Shown piece after piece: positions 32,723 through 41,362 of a DNA stretch of 64,000 nt. The translations under genes were made by a program, and so were the position numbers. Source of the stretch: Nonomuraea thailandensis (GTDB lineage: Bacteria > Actinomycetota > Actinomycetes > Streptosporangiales > Streptosporangiaceae); NCBI RefSeq assembly GCF_024172165.1, contig NZ_JAMZEB010000002.1:4547501-4611500 (forward strand), given 5' to 3'. The notes below the pieces were generated by a model. The model was not told the DNA's origin. It saw nothing but the letters and a program-made list of their open reading frames with translations, and did not search any database. The stretch's first letter is position 1, and every line of letters begins with the position of its first letter.

Positions 32723-33877
32723 ATGACGCATCCCGCCCTCGCCGACGGCCCGATCTACCTGGACTACAACGCCACCACCCCGGTCGATCCCGCCGTGGCG
32801 CAGGCGGCGCTCCCGTACCTGGGCTCGCATTTCGGCAACCCCTCCAGCGGCCACCACTACGCCCGCGCACCCCGCCAGGCCCTCGACCTGGCCCGCCGCC
32901 AGGTCGCCGGCCTGCTCGGCGCCTCCCCCGGCGAGATCGTCTTCACCGGCGGCGGCTCGGAGGCCGACACGCTCGCCGTGCGCGGAGCCGCGCTCGCCGT
33001 CCCGGACCCGGGTCGGCGCCAGGTCGTCAGCCTGGCCACCGAGCATCCCGCCGTGCTGGAGTCCTGCCGCGGCCTGCGCCGCGACGGCTTCACCGTCCGG
33101 CTGCTGCCGGTGGACCACCACGGCCGCGTACGCCCGGCGGACCTGCGGGAGGCGCTCGCCGAGCAGCCGACCGCGCTGGTGTCGATCGCCTGCGGCAACA
33201 GCGAGACCGGCACCCTGCAACCGATCACCGAGCTGGCCGCGCTCGCGCACGCCGCCGGGGCGCTGTTCCACACCGACGCCGCCCAGGCCTGCGGCAAGCT
33301 GCCCCTGGACGTGGCCGCCCTGGACGTGGACCTGCTGACCGTGGTCGGCCACAAGATGTACGCCCCCAAGGGCGTCGGCGCCCTGTACGTGCGCACCGGC
33401 ACCCCGCTGCTGCCGATCATCCACGGCGGCGGCCAGGAGGGCGGCCTGCGCGCCGGCACGGAGAACGTCGCCTTCATCGCCGCGCTCGGCCACGCCGCCG
33501 AGCTCGCCTCCGGGGAGCTGCCCGGCAGCGCCGCCCGCCTGGCCGGGCTGCGCGACCTGCTGCACGGCGAGCTGGAGAGGCTGCTGCCGGGCCGCGTGCG
33601 GCTCAACGGCCATCCCGCCGAACGCCTGCCCGGCACGCTGAACGTCAGCATCGAGGGCGTCCGCGGGCGTGACCTGCTGGCCGCCGTGCCCGGGATCGCC
33701 GCCTCCACCGGGTCGGCCTGCCACGAAGGCATCGACCGCCCCTCCCCCGTGCTGACGGCGATGGGCCTGCCGGAACGGCGAGCGCTGTCCGCGCTGCGCC
33801 TGTCGCTCGGCCGGTGGAGCACCGAAGCCGAGGTGCTGCGCGCCGCCCGGCTCATCGCCCAGGCCGCCACTCCTTAG
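32723..33877 (+). CDS. Cysteine desulfurase (NifS/IscS family)
   Basis: 384 residues of class-V PLP aminotransferase fold. IYLDYNATTPVDP is the N-terminal signature, the PLP-binding lysine is Lys211 in VVGHKMYAPKG, and the catalytic Cys333 sits in the ASTGSACHEG loop. It removes sulfur from cysteine as an enzyme persulfide for iron-sulfur clusters or thio-modification. There is no iscU or tRNA-thiolase gene beside it, so the acceptor is open. ATG 32723 is used; the ribosome-binding site is weak. It is convergent with the ynfA gene. Confidence 0.92.
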   Translation: MTHPALADGPIYLDYNATTPVDPAVAQAALPYLGSHFGNPSSGHHYARAPRQALDLARRQVAGLLGASPGEIVFTGGGSEADTLAVRGAALAVPDPGRRQVVSLATEHPAVLESCRGLRRDGFTVRLLPVDHHGRVRPADLREALAEQPTALVSIACGNSETGTLQPITELAALAHAAGALFHTDAAQACGKLPLDVAALDVDLLTVVGHKMYAPKGVGALYVRTGTPLLPIIHGGGQEGGLRAGTENVAFIAALGHAAELASGELPGSAARLAGLRDLLHGELERLLPGRVRLNGHPAERLPGTLNVSIEGVRGRDLLAAVPGIAASTGSACHEGIDRPSPVLTAMGLPERRALSALRLSLGRWSTEAEVLRAARLIAQAATP

Positions 33878-33916
33878 ATGCTGCCGGCCGTCGCGCGCCC
33901 ACCGCGAGCATGCCCG

Positions 33917-34249
33917 TCAACCGCGGGGCGCGTACATGATCACCAGTACGCCCAGCAGGCAGACCACCGCGCCGATCACGTCCCAGCGATCGGGACGGAA
34001 GCCGTCCACGACCATGCCCCAGGCCAGGGAGCCGGCGACGAAGACGCCTCCGTACGCGGCCAGGATGCGGCCGAAGTTCGCGTCCGGCTGCAGCGTGGCG
34101 ACGAACCCGTACAGGCCCAGTGCGACGACCCCGGCGCCGATCCACAGCAGGCCGCGCTGTTCGCGCACGCCTTGCCAGACCAGCCACGCCCCGCCGATCT
34201 CGGCGAGCGCGGCCAGGGCGAACAACAGCAGGGAGCGGATGATCGTCAT
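33917..34249 (-). CDS. ynfA: YnfA/UPF0060 small membrane protein
   Basis: 110 residues, four membrane helices, ending [15 protein letters not shown], the UPF0060 signature. YnfA relatives belong to or resemble the small multidrug resistance superfamily. It lies 50 bases downstream of chrA on the same strand and may be the last gene of the chromate operon. ATG 34249 is used. Confidence 0.9.
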   Translation of the reverse strand: MTIIRSLLLFALAALAEIGGAWLVWQGVREQRGLLWIGAGVVALGLYGFVATLQPDANFGRILAAYGGVFVAGSLAWGMVVDGFRPDRWDVIGAVVCLLGVLVIMYAPRG

Positions 34250-34299
34250 GACAGGTAGTACAGCGCATCCGCATGGCGAAGGACCTGGAGGGCTGGGCT

Positions 34300-35658
34300 T
34301 CACCAGGGCAGGAAGGCCGTGCCGAGGCCGAGCAGCGCGCTGATGCCCAGGATGCGCAGCATCGGCCACTTGAGCACGAACGTCATGAGCAGCGCGGCCG
34401 CGGTGATCCCCAGGGAGACGGGGTCGACCGTGCCGGCCTCGGGGACCTGCGCGGTGAACGGCCCCCACGACCAGGTGAAGGTTCCGCCGAACAGGGTGTG
34501 CTCGGCGAAGTACACCGCCAGGTTCGCGATGACGCCGACCACCGAGGCGGTGATGCCGGTGAGCGCCGCGCTGATGGCGGCGTTGTGCCGCAGCCTCTCG
34601 ACGTAGGGGGCGCCGAGGAAGATGAACAGGAAGCACGGCACGAACGTCACCCACGTCGTCAGCAACGCCCCCAGCAGCGCACCGGCCCACGGCGCCAGGA
34701 CACCGGGGTCGCGGTAGGCGCCGAGGAACGCGACGAACTGCACCACCATGATCAGCGGCCCGGGTGTGGTCTCGGCCAGGGCCAGGCCGCGGACCATCTC
34801 CCCCGGCGTCAGCCAGCCGTAGACCTCCACGGCCCGCTGGGCGACGAAGGCCAGCACCGCGTACGCGCCGCCGAAGGTGACCAGCGCGGTGCCGGAGAAG
34901 AACAGCCCCTGGGTGGTGAACACGCTGCCGGTGCCGAGGAAGAGCGCCACCGCGGCCACCGGCGCCCACCACACCACCAGCCCGATGGCCAGGATCCTGC
35001 CCGCCGAGCGCCGGCTCGGCCGCGCGTGGTGCAGGGCGTCGTCCGGGATCAGCGGCGCCGGCCCGCCGTCGCCGCCGTGCCCGTCGCCCGCCTTGAAGAC
35101 GTGCGGGGCCAGCCGGTGCATCAGCCACCCGGCGAGGGCCGCGACGGCCACGACGATCGGGAACGGCACGCCGAACAGGGCCAGTGCGGTGAAGGCGGCC
35201 ACGGCCAGAGCGACGAAGAAGGGGTGGGTGAGCGAGCGCTTGGCCACGCGGATGACGGCCTGGGCCACGATCGCGAGCACGGCCGGGGCGATGCCCGCGA
35301 ACAGCGCGGTCACGACCGTGGTGTCCTGCCACAGGATGTAGACGGCCGAGAGGATCAGCAACGCCAGCATGCCGGGCAGCACGAACAGCGTCCCGGCCAC
35401 CAGCCCGCCCCGGGTGCCGTTGAGCAGCCAGCCGACGTAGACGGCAAGTTGCTGGGCCTCCGGTCCTGGCAGCAGCATGCAGTAGTTGAGCGCGTGGTTG
35501 AAGCGCCCCTGGCCGATCCAGCGCTTCTCCTCCACCAGGGTGCGCTGCATGACGGCGATCTGCCCGGCCGGGCCGCCGAAGGTCTGCAGCGAGATCAGGA
35601 ACCAGGCCCGCACGGCCTGCCGGAACGGGATCACGTCCTCGGACGTTCGGATCGTCAT
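34300..35658 (-). CDS. chrA: Chromate efflux transporter
   Basis: 452 residues of the two-domain CHR family: each half begins with a conserved Gly-Pro-rich segment ([16 protein letters not shown] in the first, [13 protein letters not shown] in the second) and about ten or more membrane helices in total. [17 protein letters not shown] and [16 protein letters not shown] are the paired conserved loops. It exports chromate using the proton gradient. ATG 35658 overlaps the stop of the small upstream frame, and ChrB halves precede it. Confidence 0.93.
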   Translation of the reverse strand: MTIRTSEDVIPFRQAVRAWFLISLQTFGGPAGQIAVMQRTLVEEKRWIGQGRFNHALNYCMLLPGPEAQQLAVYVGWLLNGTRGGLVAGTLFVLPGMLALLILSAVYILWQDTTVVTALFAGIAPAVLAIVAQAVIRVAKRSLTHPFFVALAVAAFTALALFGVPFPIVVAVAALAGWLMHRLAPHVFKAGDGHGGDGGPAPLIPDDALHHARPSRRSAGRILAIGLVVWWAPVAAVALFLGTGSVFTTQGLFFSGTALVTFGGAYAVLAFVAQRAVEVYGWLTPGEMVRGLALAETTPGPLIMVVQFVAFLGAYRDPGVLAPWAGALLGALLTTWVTFVPCFLFIFLGAPYVERLRHNAAISAALTGITASVVGVIANLAVYFAEHTLFGGTFTWSWGPFTAQVPEAGTVDPVSLGITAAALLMTFVLKWPMLRILGISALLGLGTAFLPW

Positions 35659-35759
35659 GGCGAGCCTTCCAGGGAGCGGACGGCGAGGTGGACCGCCGCG
35701 AGGCCGTACGCGAGGCCGCGCAGCGCCTGGGAGGTCCGCAGGCCGACCGCGCCCGTCAC
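35655..35759 (-). CDS. Possible 34-residue coupled miniprotein between chrB and chrA
   Basis: GTG 35759 overlaps the ChrB C-domain stop (GTGA) and TGA 35657-35655 overlaps the chrA ATG (ATGA). The peptide ([20 protein letters not shown] then [13 protein letters not shown]) has a hydrophobic or amphipathic helix. The exact fit at both ends suggests translation, either of a small membrane peptide or of a coupling leader that carries ribosomes into chrA. No homologue known to me. Confidence 0.45.
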   Translation of the reverse strand: MTGAVGLRTSQALRGLAYGLAAVHLAVRSLEGSP

Positions 35760-36187
35760 GCCGGCTCCCGCCCCAGCAGCAGGGCCCGCCGGTGGAACTC
35801 GTACAGGCCGTCGAAGACCGGCCCGGTGATCTCCAGCACGCGCTCGTCGTCGCAGATCATGGACAGCCCGCGCAGGATCACGTCCAGCCCGGGCGCCTCG
35901 GGCGCGTCGAAGCGCTCGTCGTCGATGTCGGCCTCGTGCACGATCTCGGCCAGCTTCCACAACACCGGGTCGTCCAGCTCGTACCGGCGCAGGATCGTCT
36001 CGAAGCTGCAGTCGCCGCCGTGATGCGACAACTCGGCGCCACGCATGTCGAACGGCGTCGCGTCCGCCGGCACCGCCGCGGGGTCGTCGACGAACACGAA
36101 CTCCGGCTCCGGATCGAGGTGCCGCCGGATCAGCCAGGCACACGCCGCCCGGTCGATGTGCACGCCGGCACGCGTGGCCCACCTCAT
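35756..36187 (-). CDS. chrB: ChrB C-terminal-domain protein (chromate resistance)
   Basis: 143 residues corresponding to the C-terminal domain of ChrB: MRWATRAGVHIDRAACAWLI at the start and CSFETILRRYEL later, with conserved His and Asp residues (ADIDDERFDAPE) that may bind a ligand or metal. In proteobacteria this domain is fused to the N-terminal half; here it is separate, with ATG 36187 overlapping the stop of the upstream half by four bases. Confidence 0.88.
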   Translation of the reverse strand: MRWATRAGVHIDRAACAWLIRRHLDPEPEFVFVDDPAAVPADATPFDMRGAELSHHGGDCSFETILRRYELDDPVLWKLAEIVHEADIDDERFDAPEAPGLDVILRGLSMICDDERVLEITGPVFDGLYEFHRRALLLGREPA

Positions 36188-36717
36188 CGCACGACCTCGC
36201 CCGCGCCGATGCCGGAGCGAGCGTCGGAGCCGGAGCGAGCATCGAGGCCGGAGCGAGCATCGGGGCCGGTGGCGGCCAGCGCTCGCACCGCGCGCTGCGC
36301 GGCCTCACGCTCGGGCGGCGGGAAGTAGTCGCGCCGGCCGATCCTGCGCAGCTCGGCCTGCAGCCGCTTCACGACGCGGCCGCGCTCGCCGGGCCGGGCC
36401 TGCGCCGCCGCCCCGGCCTGCTCCAGCACCGCCCGGTACTCGGCCACCCGCGCGGAGCGCATCTCGGCGGCGATCGCCCTCTCCTGCGCGGCGCTGCCGG
36501 CCGCGGCCAGCCACACGGTGGAGCTGCCGCCCATCTCGCCGATCTCCTCGGCGATCCAGTCGATCTGCTCCCGGGTCCGGGCGTCGGCGGGCAGCGCGAC
36601 CAGCCCGTCGCCCAGCCGCGCCACGCCCAGCCGGTCGAGCTTGCGCCAGATCGTGACCCGCAACGTCGACGGCTGGCGCGGGATCCGGTACGCCAGCAGC
36701 ACCCACTGCCCCGCCAT
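36184..36717 (-). CDS. ChrB N-terminal-domain protein
   Basis: 177 residues matching the N-terminal domain of ChrB: QWVLLAYRIPRQPSTLRVTI and WRKLDRLGVARLGDGLVALP, a winged-helix-like PaaX-type fold that can bind DNA. ATG 36717 has GGAGG about 5 bases upstream and is better than ATG 36729 or TTG 36735. The last 20 residues (a DARSG repeat) come from an 18-bp repeat and look like an added tail at the site where the two ChrB halves separate. First gene of the chr operon and possibly its chromate-responsive regulator. Confidence 0.85.
   Translation of the reverse strand: MAGQWVLLAYRIPRQPSTLRVTIWRKLDRLGVARLGDGLVALPADARTREQIDWIAEEIGEMGGSSTVWLAAAGSAAQERAIAAEMRSARVAEYRAVLEQAGAAAQARPGERGRVVKRLQAELRRIGRRDYFPPPEREAAQRAVRALAATGPDARSGLDARSGSDARSGIGAGEVVR
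36211..36264. repeat. Three 18-bp tandem repeats at the ChrB split point
   Basis: Units at 36211-36228, 36229-36246 and 36247-36264 each begin GCCGGAGCGAGC. They encode the repeated six residues DARSGx near the C terminus of the upstream ChrB half. Confidence 0.85.
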
Positions 36718-36731
36718 CCTGTCCTCCATGC

Positions 36732-36760
36732 GCAACCACAGTTACTGCAACCATGGTTAC
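36732..36760. promoter_or_regulatory. Paired repeat upstream of the chr operon, candidate operator
   Basis: GCAACCACAGTTAC (36732-36745) and GCAACCATGGTTAC (36747-36760) are direct repeats 15 bp apart; each is an imperfect dyad, and the second contains the palindrome AACCATGGTT. They lie 15 bases upstream of the ChrB start and are a good site for operon control. Confidence 0.55.
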
Positions 36761-36804
36761 ACAGGCCGTGCGAGGTATCCAGTCCGGCGTCCAGGCGGAA
36801 TTTT

Positions 36805-36841
36805 GCGACGAAATGTCGTATCGTTTGCGACATAACGTCGC
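36805..36841. promoter_or_regulatory. Two GCGAC-N5-GTCGY operators upstream of the SDR gene
   Basis: GCGAC/GTCGT (36805-36819) and GCGAC/GTCGC (36827-36841) are inverted repeats with 5-base spacers, 22 bp apart (two helical turns) and each preceded by TTT. They end 15 bases before GTG 36857 and probably bind the TetR protein encoded at 37805. Confidence 0.6.
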
Positions 36842-36856
36842 GTAAAGAGGTGCGGA

Positions 36857-37732
36857 GTGATGACGCGGGGAACCCAGCGGTTGATCGTCGTGACAGGAGC
36901 GTCCACGGGCATGGGCGCGTCAGCGGCCCGCGAGCTGGCTCGCCGGGGATTCCACGTCCTGGCGGGCGTGCGACGCGACCGTGACGCCGACTCCATGCGA
37001 GCGACCGGCGTCGAGCCGGTCATCCTCGACATCACCGAGCCCGAGCACGTGGCGGCGCTCGCCGCGCGGGTCGCCGGCGACCCGCGCGCGCTGCACGCGG
37101 TCGTCAACAACGCCGGCATCCAGGTGAACGCCCCGGTCGAGGCCCTGCCGATGACGCAGTGGCGGCGGGTGTTCGACGTCAACCTGTTCGGCCACGTCGC
37201 CGTCACCCAGGCGCTCCTGCCCGCGCTGCTGCGCAGCCGGGGACGCGTGGTCAACATCAGCTCGGTCGGCGGCAAGGCCGCCATGCCCACCTACGGCGCG
37301 TACGCCGGCGCGAAGTTCGCCCTGGAGGCGGTCAGCGACTCGCTGCGCCGGGAGGTCGGGCCGCTGGGCGTCCAGGTGGTCGTGGTCGAGCCCGGCGGCG
37401 TCCGGACGGAGATGGCCGCCCGCGGGATCGCCACGGCGAACCGGCTGGCCGCGCGCATGACACCGGAGCAGGACGAGCGTTACGGCAGTCTGGTGCGGGC
37501 GATCAACTCGCTGATGGACACCGGCACCTCGTCGGGCGTGAGCGCCGAGGCCGCCGCCCGGGTCATCGCCAAGGCGGTGACGGCCCGCAGGCCGCGCACC
37601 CGCTACACCGTCGGCCGGGACGCCGCCCTGATCACCCGCCTGACCCGGATCCTGCCCGACCGCACGCTCGACCGCGTCATCGCCGCCGGCCTGCGCCGCC
37701 ACCACCCCGAGGCGGCCCACCGGGCCCTGTGA
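36857..37732 (+). CDS. Short-chain dehydrogenase/reductase
   Basis: 291 residues of the classical SDR fold: nucleotide motif TGASTGMGASAA, NNAG in VVNNAGIQVNAP, catalytic Ser in NISSVGG and YAGAKFALEAVS (Tyr-x-x-x-Lys). The C-terminal extension (TRLTRILPDRTLDRVIAAGL) is typical of the group acting on lipids or steroids. GTG 36857 and ATG 36860 are both possible after AAGAGG. Two operator dyads lie just upstream and a TetR gene follows, so it is probably a regulated detoxification enzyme. Substrate unknown. Confidence 0.9.
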   Translation: MMTRGTQRLIVVTGASTGMGASAARELARRGFHVLAGVRRDRDADSMRATGVEPVILDITEPEHVAALAARVAGDPRALHAVVNNAGIQVNAPVEALPMTQWRRVFDVNLFGHVAVTQALLPALLRSRGRVVNISSVGGKAAMPTYGAYAGAKFALEAVSDSLRREVGPLGVQVVVVEPGGVRTEMAARGIATANRLAARMTPEQDERYGSLVRAINSLMDTGTSSGVSAEAAARVIAKAVTARRPRTRYTVGRDAALITRLTRILPDRTLDRVIAAGLRRHHPEAAHRAL

Positions 37733-37804
37733 CCGCTGAGCCGGATCTCGGGCGCCGGGCTCCCCCGTGAGGCGCACCGCCCGAGGACAGGAGAGGATGG
37801 GCGG

Positions 37805-38416
37805 ATGCCGCGGATCCGGGGAGCCAGCATCGAGGAGCACCACGAGATGGTGTGGGACGACCTCGCCGAGGCCATGCGGCGGCTGCTGCCGGAGCGCGAC
37901 TACGACTCGATCAACCTCGGCCACATCGCGGCCAGGGCCGGGCTCGCGCGCAACACGCTGTACAACTACGCCCGCGACAAGAGCGCCCTGGTCCTGGCGC
38001 TGACCGAGCGGGCGGGCCGGCCCGCGGTCGAGCGGGTGGCCGCGATCGCCGCCCGCTCCGCGGACCCGGCCGCGGAGCGGATGCGGGAGATCATCGTGGT
38101 GGTCCTGGAGGCGTTCAGGGACCCGATCATGCAGCTGATGTTCCGGCCGGGCTCCGAGCCGGCGGCCGCCGAGGCGCCGAAGGGGCCGGACAGCCCGTTC
38201 CACGCGATCGTGGTCGAGGTGGAGGACGTCGTCAGGGCCGGCATCGCGCGCGGCGAGTTCCACGACGCCGGCGACGTGCACCTCACGGTGGAGCTGCTGT
38301 CCGGTGTCATGCGCGCGGGCGCCGAACGCATCGGCCGCGACCCGGCCGCCTTCGCGGCCACGGTCCACGCGGCGCGGGAGATCGTCCTCGCGTCCCTGAC
38401 CCGCCGTCCCGGGTGA
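37805..38416 (+). CDS. TetR family transcriptional regulator
   Basis: 203 residues. Helix-turn-helix: DDLAEAMRRLLPERDYDSIN followed by IAARAGLARNTLYNYARDKS. The effector domain is not of a type I can name. The gene lies 72 bp after the SDR gene on the same strand, and the two dyads before the SDR gene are the obvious binding site. ATG 37805. Confidence 0.87.
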   Translation: MPRIRGASIEEHHEMVWDDLAEAMRRLLPERDYDSINLGHIAARAGLARNTLYNYARDKSALVLALTERAGRPAVERVAAIAARSADPAAERMREIIVVVLEAFRDPIMQLMFRPGSEPAAAEAPKGPDSPFHAIVVEVEDVVRAGIARGEFHDAGDVHLTVELLSGVMRAGAERIGRDPAAFAATVHAAREIVLASLTRRPG

Positions 38417-38450
38417 GGGCCCGCCGGCGTACGGGCTCCGGCACGGGCCC
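38417..38450 (+). terminator. Candidate terminator after the TetR gene
   Basis: GGGCCCG (38417-38423) pairs with CGGGCCC (38444-38450), with an inner CCGG/CCGG pairing. It directly follows the stop codon at 38416. Moderate stem, no U-tract. Confidence 0.4.
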
Positions 38451-38487
38451 GGTCGGCTCCGATCCACCTGGGCATATGATCGGCGGC

Positions 38488-39225
38488 ATGGCGTTGCGAC
38501 TGGTTCAGGTGAACATCAAGACCCGGGACGACTCGGCGCTCGGCCGGTTCTGGGCGGAGGCGCTCGGCTGGGGCGTCTCCAGCGAGGGGCCCGGCGTGAC
38601 CAACCTCGAGCCCCCGGGCTTCGCCTGGCCCGACCCCGACGCCTTCTACATCGATCTCGTCGCCGTCCCCGACCCGGAAACGGTGAAGTACCGCGTGCAC
38701 CTCGACCTCGCCACCACCTCCGCCGCCCATCAGGCGGAGCTGGTCGCGCGCCTGAAGGAGCTCGGTGCGACGCCCGCCGACGTGGGCCAGGGCGACGTCC
38801 CGTGGACGGTCCTGGCCGACCCGGAGGGCAACGTGTTCTGCGTGCTGGAGCCTCGGCCCGGCCACCGGGACACGGGGCCGGTCGCCGCGGTGGTGGTCGA
38901 CTGCGCCGACCCGCGGGCCATGGCCCGGTTCTGGGACGAGGCGCTCGACTGGACCCTGCACGAGGTCACCGACGATCACGCCGTTCTGCGCTCGGCCAAG
39001 GGGGCCGGCCCGTACCTCGAGTTCCTTCGCACGCCCGGCACGCGGACCTGGTGGAACCGCATCCATCTCGACCTGCTGCCGGACCCCGTCGAGGACCAGG
39101 CCGCGGAGGTGGCCCGGCTGCGGGCCCTCGGCGCGAAGCCCGCCGACGTCGGCCAGGGCGACGTTTCGTGGAAGGTGCTGGCCGACCCGGAGGGCAACGA
39201 GTTCTGCGTCCTCGGGCGCGGCTGA
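38488..39225 (+). CDS. VOC-superfamily protein, two tandem domains
   Basis: 245 residues, two glyoxalase-like VOC domains (about 3-120 and 128-243). The halves share phrases, for example DVGQGDVPWTVLADPEGN in the first and DVGQGDVSWKVLADPEGN in the second, so the gene arose by internal duplication. Each half has possible metal ligands (HLDL and the final E/C position), consistent with VOC folds. Glyoxalase, dioxygenase or bleomycin-binding functions cannot be told apart. ATG 38488 is preferred to ATG 38476 because the domain starts at once. Confidence 0.88.
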   Translation: MALRLVQVNIKTRDDSALGRFWAEALGWGVSSEGPGVTNLEPPGFAWPDPDAFYIDLVAVPDPETVKYRVHLDLATTSAAHQAELVARLKELGATPADVGQGDVPWTVLADPEGNVFCVLEPRPGHRDTGPVAAVVVDCADPRAMARFWDEALDWTLHEVTDDHAVLRSAKGAGPYLEFLRTPGTRTWWNRIHLDLLPDPVEDQAAEVARLRALGAKPADVGQGDVSWKVLADPEGNEFCVLGRG

Positions 39226-39308
39226 CGCGGAGCCGCGGGCCCGGCCGATCGATCACGCGGCCCGGCACGCTCCGAGGTCGTGCCCCGCACCCCCTAAGAT
39301 CCCGCTCT

Positions 39309-40037
39309 ATGATCATGCGTTTATCCGCGGGGGCGGCCATGGGCCTGGCCCTTCTCTCCGCCCCTGCGCTCGCCGAGCCGGTCAAGGGCGCTCCTGACCT
39401 GACCCACAACGCCCTCTACAAGGCGGCCAAGCTGCCCAAGGTCGCCTGCAAGCTGAACAAGGGCACGAGCACCGCCTCCACCAAGAAGTACGTCACCACC
39501 CTCGTCGGCTGCCTGAACAAGGCGTGGAAGCCGGCCATCAAGGGCTTCGTCGCGGTCAAGGTGGAGTTTAAGGACGCCGACGACAAGGAGTCCTGCTCCA
39601 CCGGCATGGACGTCAGCGGCTCCTTCTCCGAGATCTGCGCCACGCGGATCCGCGTCCGGCTGGCCGACGACTGGGTCAAGGCCAGGAACGACGTGGCCGT
39701 GTTCACGTCCATCGTCAGGACGTGGGGCGGGGTGGTGACCGGGCAGACCGGCATCGGGAAGGCGTGGTGGGCGCTGGAGAACGACGCCTCCGAAGCCGTC
39801 ATGAACGAGCACAACCGCCGCTACTACCTGCAGATCGACTGCTTCTCCGGTGTGTCGGCCAAGGCGGTCGGGCGTCAGGTCAAGGACTGGAAGCCGGTCG
39901 TCAAGGTGCCGGAGTTCTGGAAGAACAGGTTCCACGGCAAGACCGCGAACCGCCTCTACTGGCTGGATAAGGGATACAAGTCGGGCAAGCCGGGCGCTTG
40001 CAACACCTGGACGGCGAGCTCGTCCCGGGTCGCCTGA
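39309..40037 (+). CDS. Secreted YpfJ-like protein lacking the metallopeptidase HExxH motif
   Basis: 242 residues. A signal peptide (RLSAGAAMGLALLSAPALA) precedes a domain that aligns with neutral zinc metallopeptidases of the YpfJ group: the late segment EHNRRYYLQIDCFSGVSAKA matches their conserved ExNRRxxLQADCxAG. The expected zinc helix HEYGHH before QTGI is replaced by IVRTWGGVVTGQTGI, so both zinc histidines and the catalytic Glu are missing. It should be inactive as a protease and may act as a binding or scaffold protein outside the cell. It has paired Cys residues. Terminator at 40053. Confidence 0.78.
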   Translation: MIMRLSAGAAMGLALLSAPALAEPVKGAPDLTHNALYKAAKLPKVACKLNKGTSTASTKKYVTTLVGCLNKAWKPAIKGFVAVKVEFKDADDKESCSTGMDVSGSFSEICATRIRVRLADDWVKARNDVAVFTSIVRTWGGVVTGQTGIGKAWWALENDASEAVMNEHNRRYYLQIDCFSGVSAKAVGRQVKDWKPVVKVPEFWKNRFHGKTANRLYWLDKGYKSGKPGACNTWTASSSRVA

Positions 40038-40052
40038 ACCGGGCGGCCCGAA

Positions 40053-40080
40053 CGGCCGGCCGGAGCGATCCGGCCGGCCG
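40053..40080. terminator. Bidirectional terminator between convergent genes
   Basis: CGGCCGGCCGG (40053-40063) and CCGGCCGGCCG (40070-40080) form a perfect 11-bp stem with a 6-base loop. It stands between stops at 40037 (+) and 40108 (-). Confidence 0.8.
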
Positions 40081-40107
40081 CGAGGCCAGGGCTGACGAGC
40101 CGGGGGA

Positions 40108-41181
40108 TCAGCGCATCGCGCTCGTGGCGCGTTCGATCTTCTCGCTCGGGTACGGCGTCGTCCTGCTGGTGCCGTACAGGTCCCAGTAGAAGTCGTTCAT
40201 GGCCGCCGCCACGGGCGCGTACCGGCGGATCACCGCGGCGGCGGCCGGCGGAGCCCCGGCGGGGTCCGCGCCGTCCGCGCACGCACGGATGTAGGCGTTG
40301 CGCCGCCCCTGTCTGCCGTCCGATGACATCGGCACTCCGCAGACGTTGGTGACGAGCCAGTTCACCAGCCGCATCAGCGCGTACCCGAGGTCGTGGGTCC
40401 GGTTGCGCTCCAGGAAGCCGATCTCCTGCTCGGACAGGTCGAACCGGGAGGAGGTCGCCAGCCCGAGGTCGGCGATGTACAGGCGCTCACCGTCGGTGAG
40501 GATGTTGCCGAAGTGGCCGTCGAAGTGGATCAACCCCTGACCGTTCATGAAGGCCACGTCGGTGAGCAGGCACGACTCGACCATGGCGCACGCGGCCGTC
40601 ACAGCGTCCTGGCCGGCGGTGGATCGGGCGGCGAGCCAGTCGTCGAGGGTGTAGGGGATGAACTCCTGGAACAGCACGATGCCGGCCGAGGCGCGGGCAA
40701 GGGCGTGCAGCCGGTCCCGTACGGCCGGGGATCCGCCCCAGTACCGCACGGCCGCCTCGACGTCGGCGTGCTCCTCGGTGGGTGGCGGCGCTCCTGGCAG
40801 CACCCGCCAGTGGTACAGCAGCGGAAAGGCCGCACTGCGCCCGGCCAGGACCCAGTTGGTGGTCATGACGCCGGCCGCGAGTTCACGCCAGGCGCCGAAG
40901 CCCGGCGTGCCGATGGCGGCGAGCCCGTACTGGCAGAACGGAGGCAGCCCGAACAGGTTCGCGGTGGACATCACGTTGCCCGCGCGGCGTTCCAGGTCGG
41001 TCAGCGGGATTCGCTTGGCGAAGACCGGCACGCCGTCGATGTCCAGCAGGACCGAGGTGCCGCCGATCCCCGAGCCCAGAAGCTGCGCCCGCTCCAGCGA
41101 CTCGCCGAGCCGGCGGTCGCTGTGCAACGCCAGCGCGCTCGCGACCTCGCCGTATCTGCTGACACGCCCACCGTGGGACAT
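40108..41181 (-). CDS. Divergent protein-kinase-like protein
   Basis: 357 residues. Kinase landmarks are present but unusual: glycine-rich loop LLGSGIGGTSVLL (35-47), a lysine in VPVFAKRI (Lys56), catalytic loop LIHFDGHFGNI (Asp221, Asn226) and a DFG-like DLG at 238-240 in IADLGLATS. The HxD/N/DLG set is that of phosphotransferases and atypical kinases rather than Hanks kinases. No signal or membrane segment. ATG 41181 is used; the ribosome-binding site is weak. Substrate, whether protein or small molecule, is unknown. Confidence 0.75.
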   Translation of the reverse strand: MSHGGRVSRYGEVASALALHSDRRLGESLERAQLLGSGIGGTSVLLDIDGVPVFAKRIPLTDLERRAGNVMSTANLFGLPPFCQYGLAAIGTPGFGAWRELAAGVMTTNWVLAGRSAAFPLLYHWRVLPGAPPPTEEHADVEAAVRYWGGSPAVRDRLHALARASAGIVLFQEFIPYTLDDWLAARSTAGQDAVTAACAMVESCLLTDVAFMNGQGLIHFDGHFGNILTDGERLYIADLGLATSSRFDLSEQEIGFLERNRTHDLGYALMRLVNWLVTNVCGVPMSSDGRQGRRNAYIRACADGADPAGAPPAAAAVIRRYAPVAAAMNDFYWDLYGTSRTTPYPSEKIERATSAMR

Positions 41182-41362
41182 GTCCAGGCGTGTGTCTCGC
41201 GGTCCCAACGGCAGGCACCCCCGTGATCGACTTCGCGTGGTAGACGCTACACCGCGCTGGACGCGGTGTTCGGACGGGTCGATGCCGTCGAGATGACAGA
41301 GCGATCTGCGGCGCGCCAGAATGCGGGGCCGGCCAGCGTCTACCGCAACTGGAGGATCTCCC

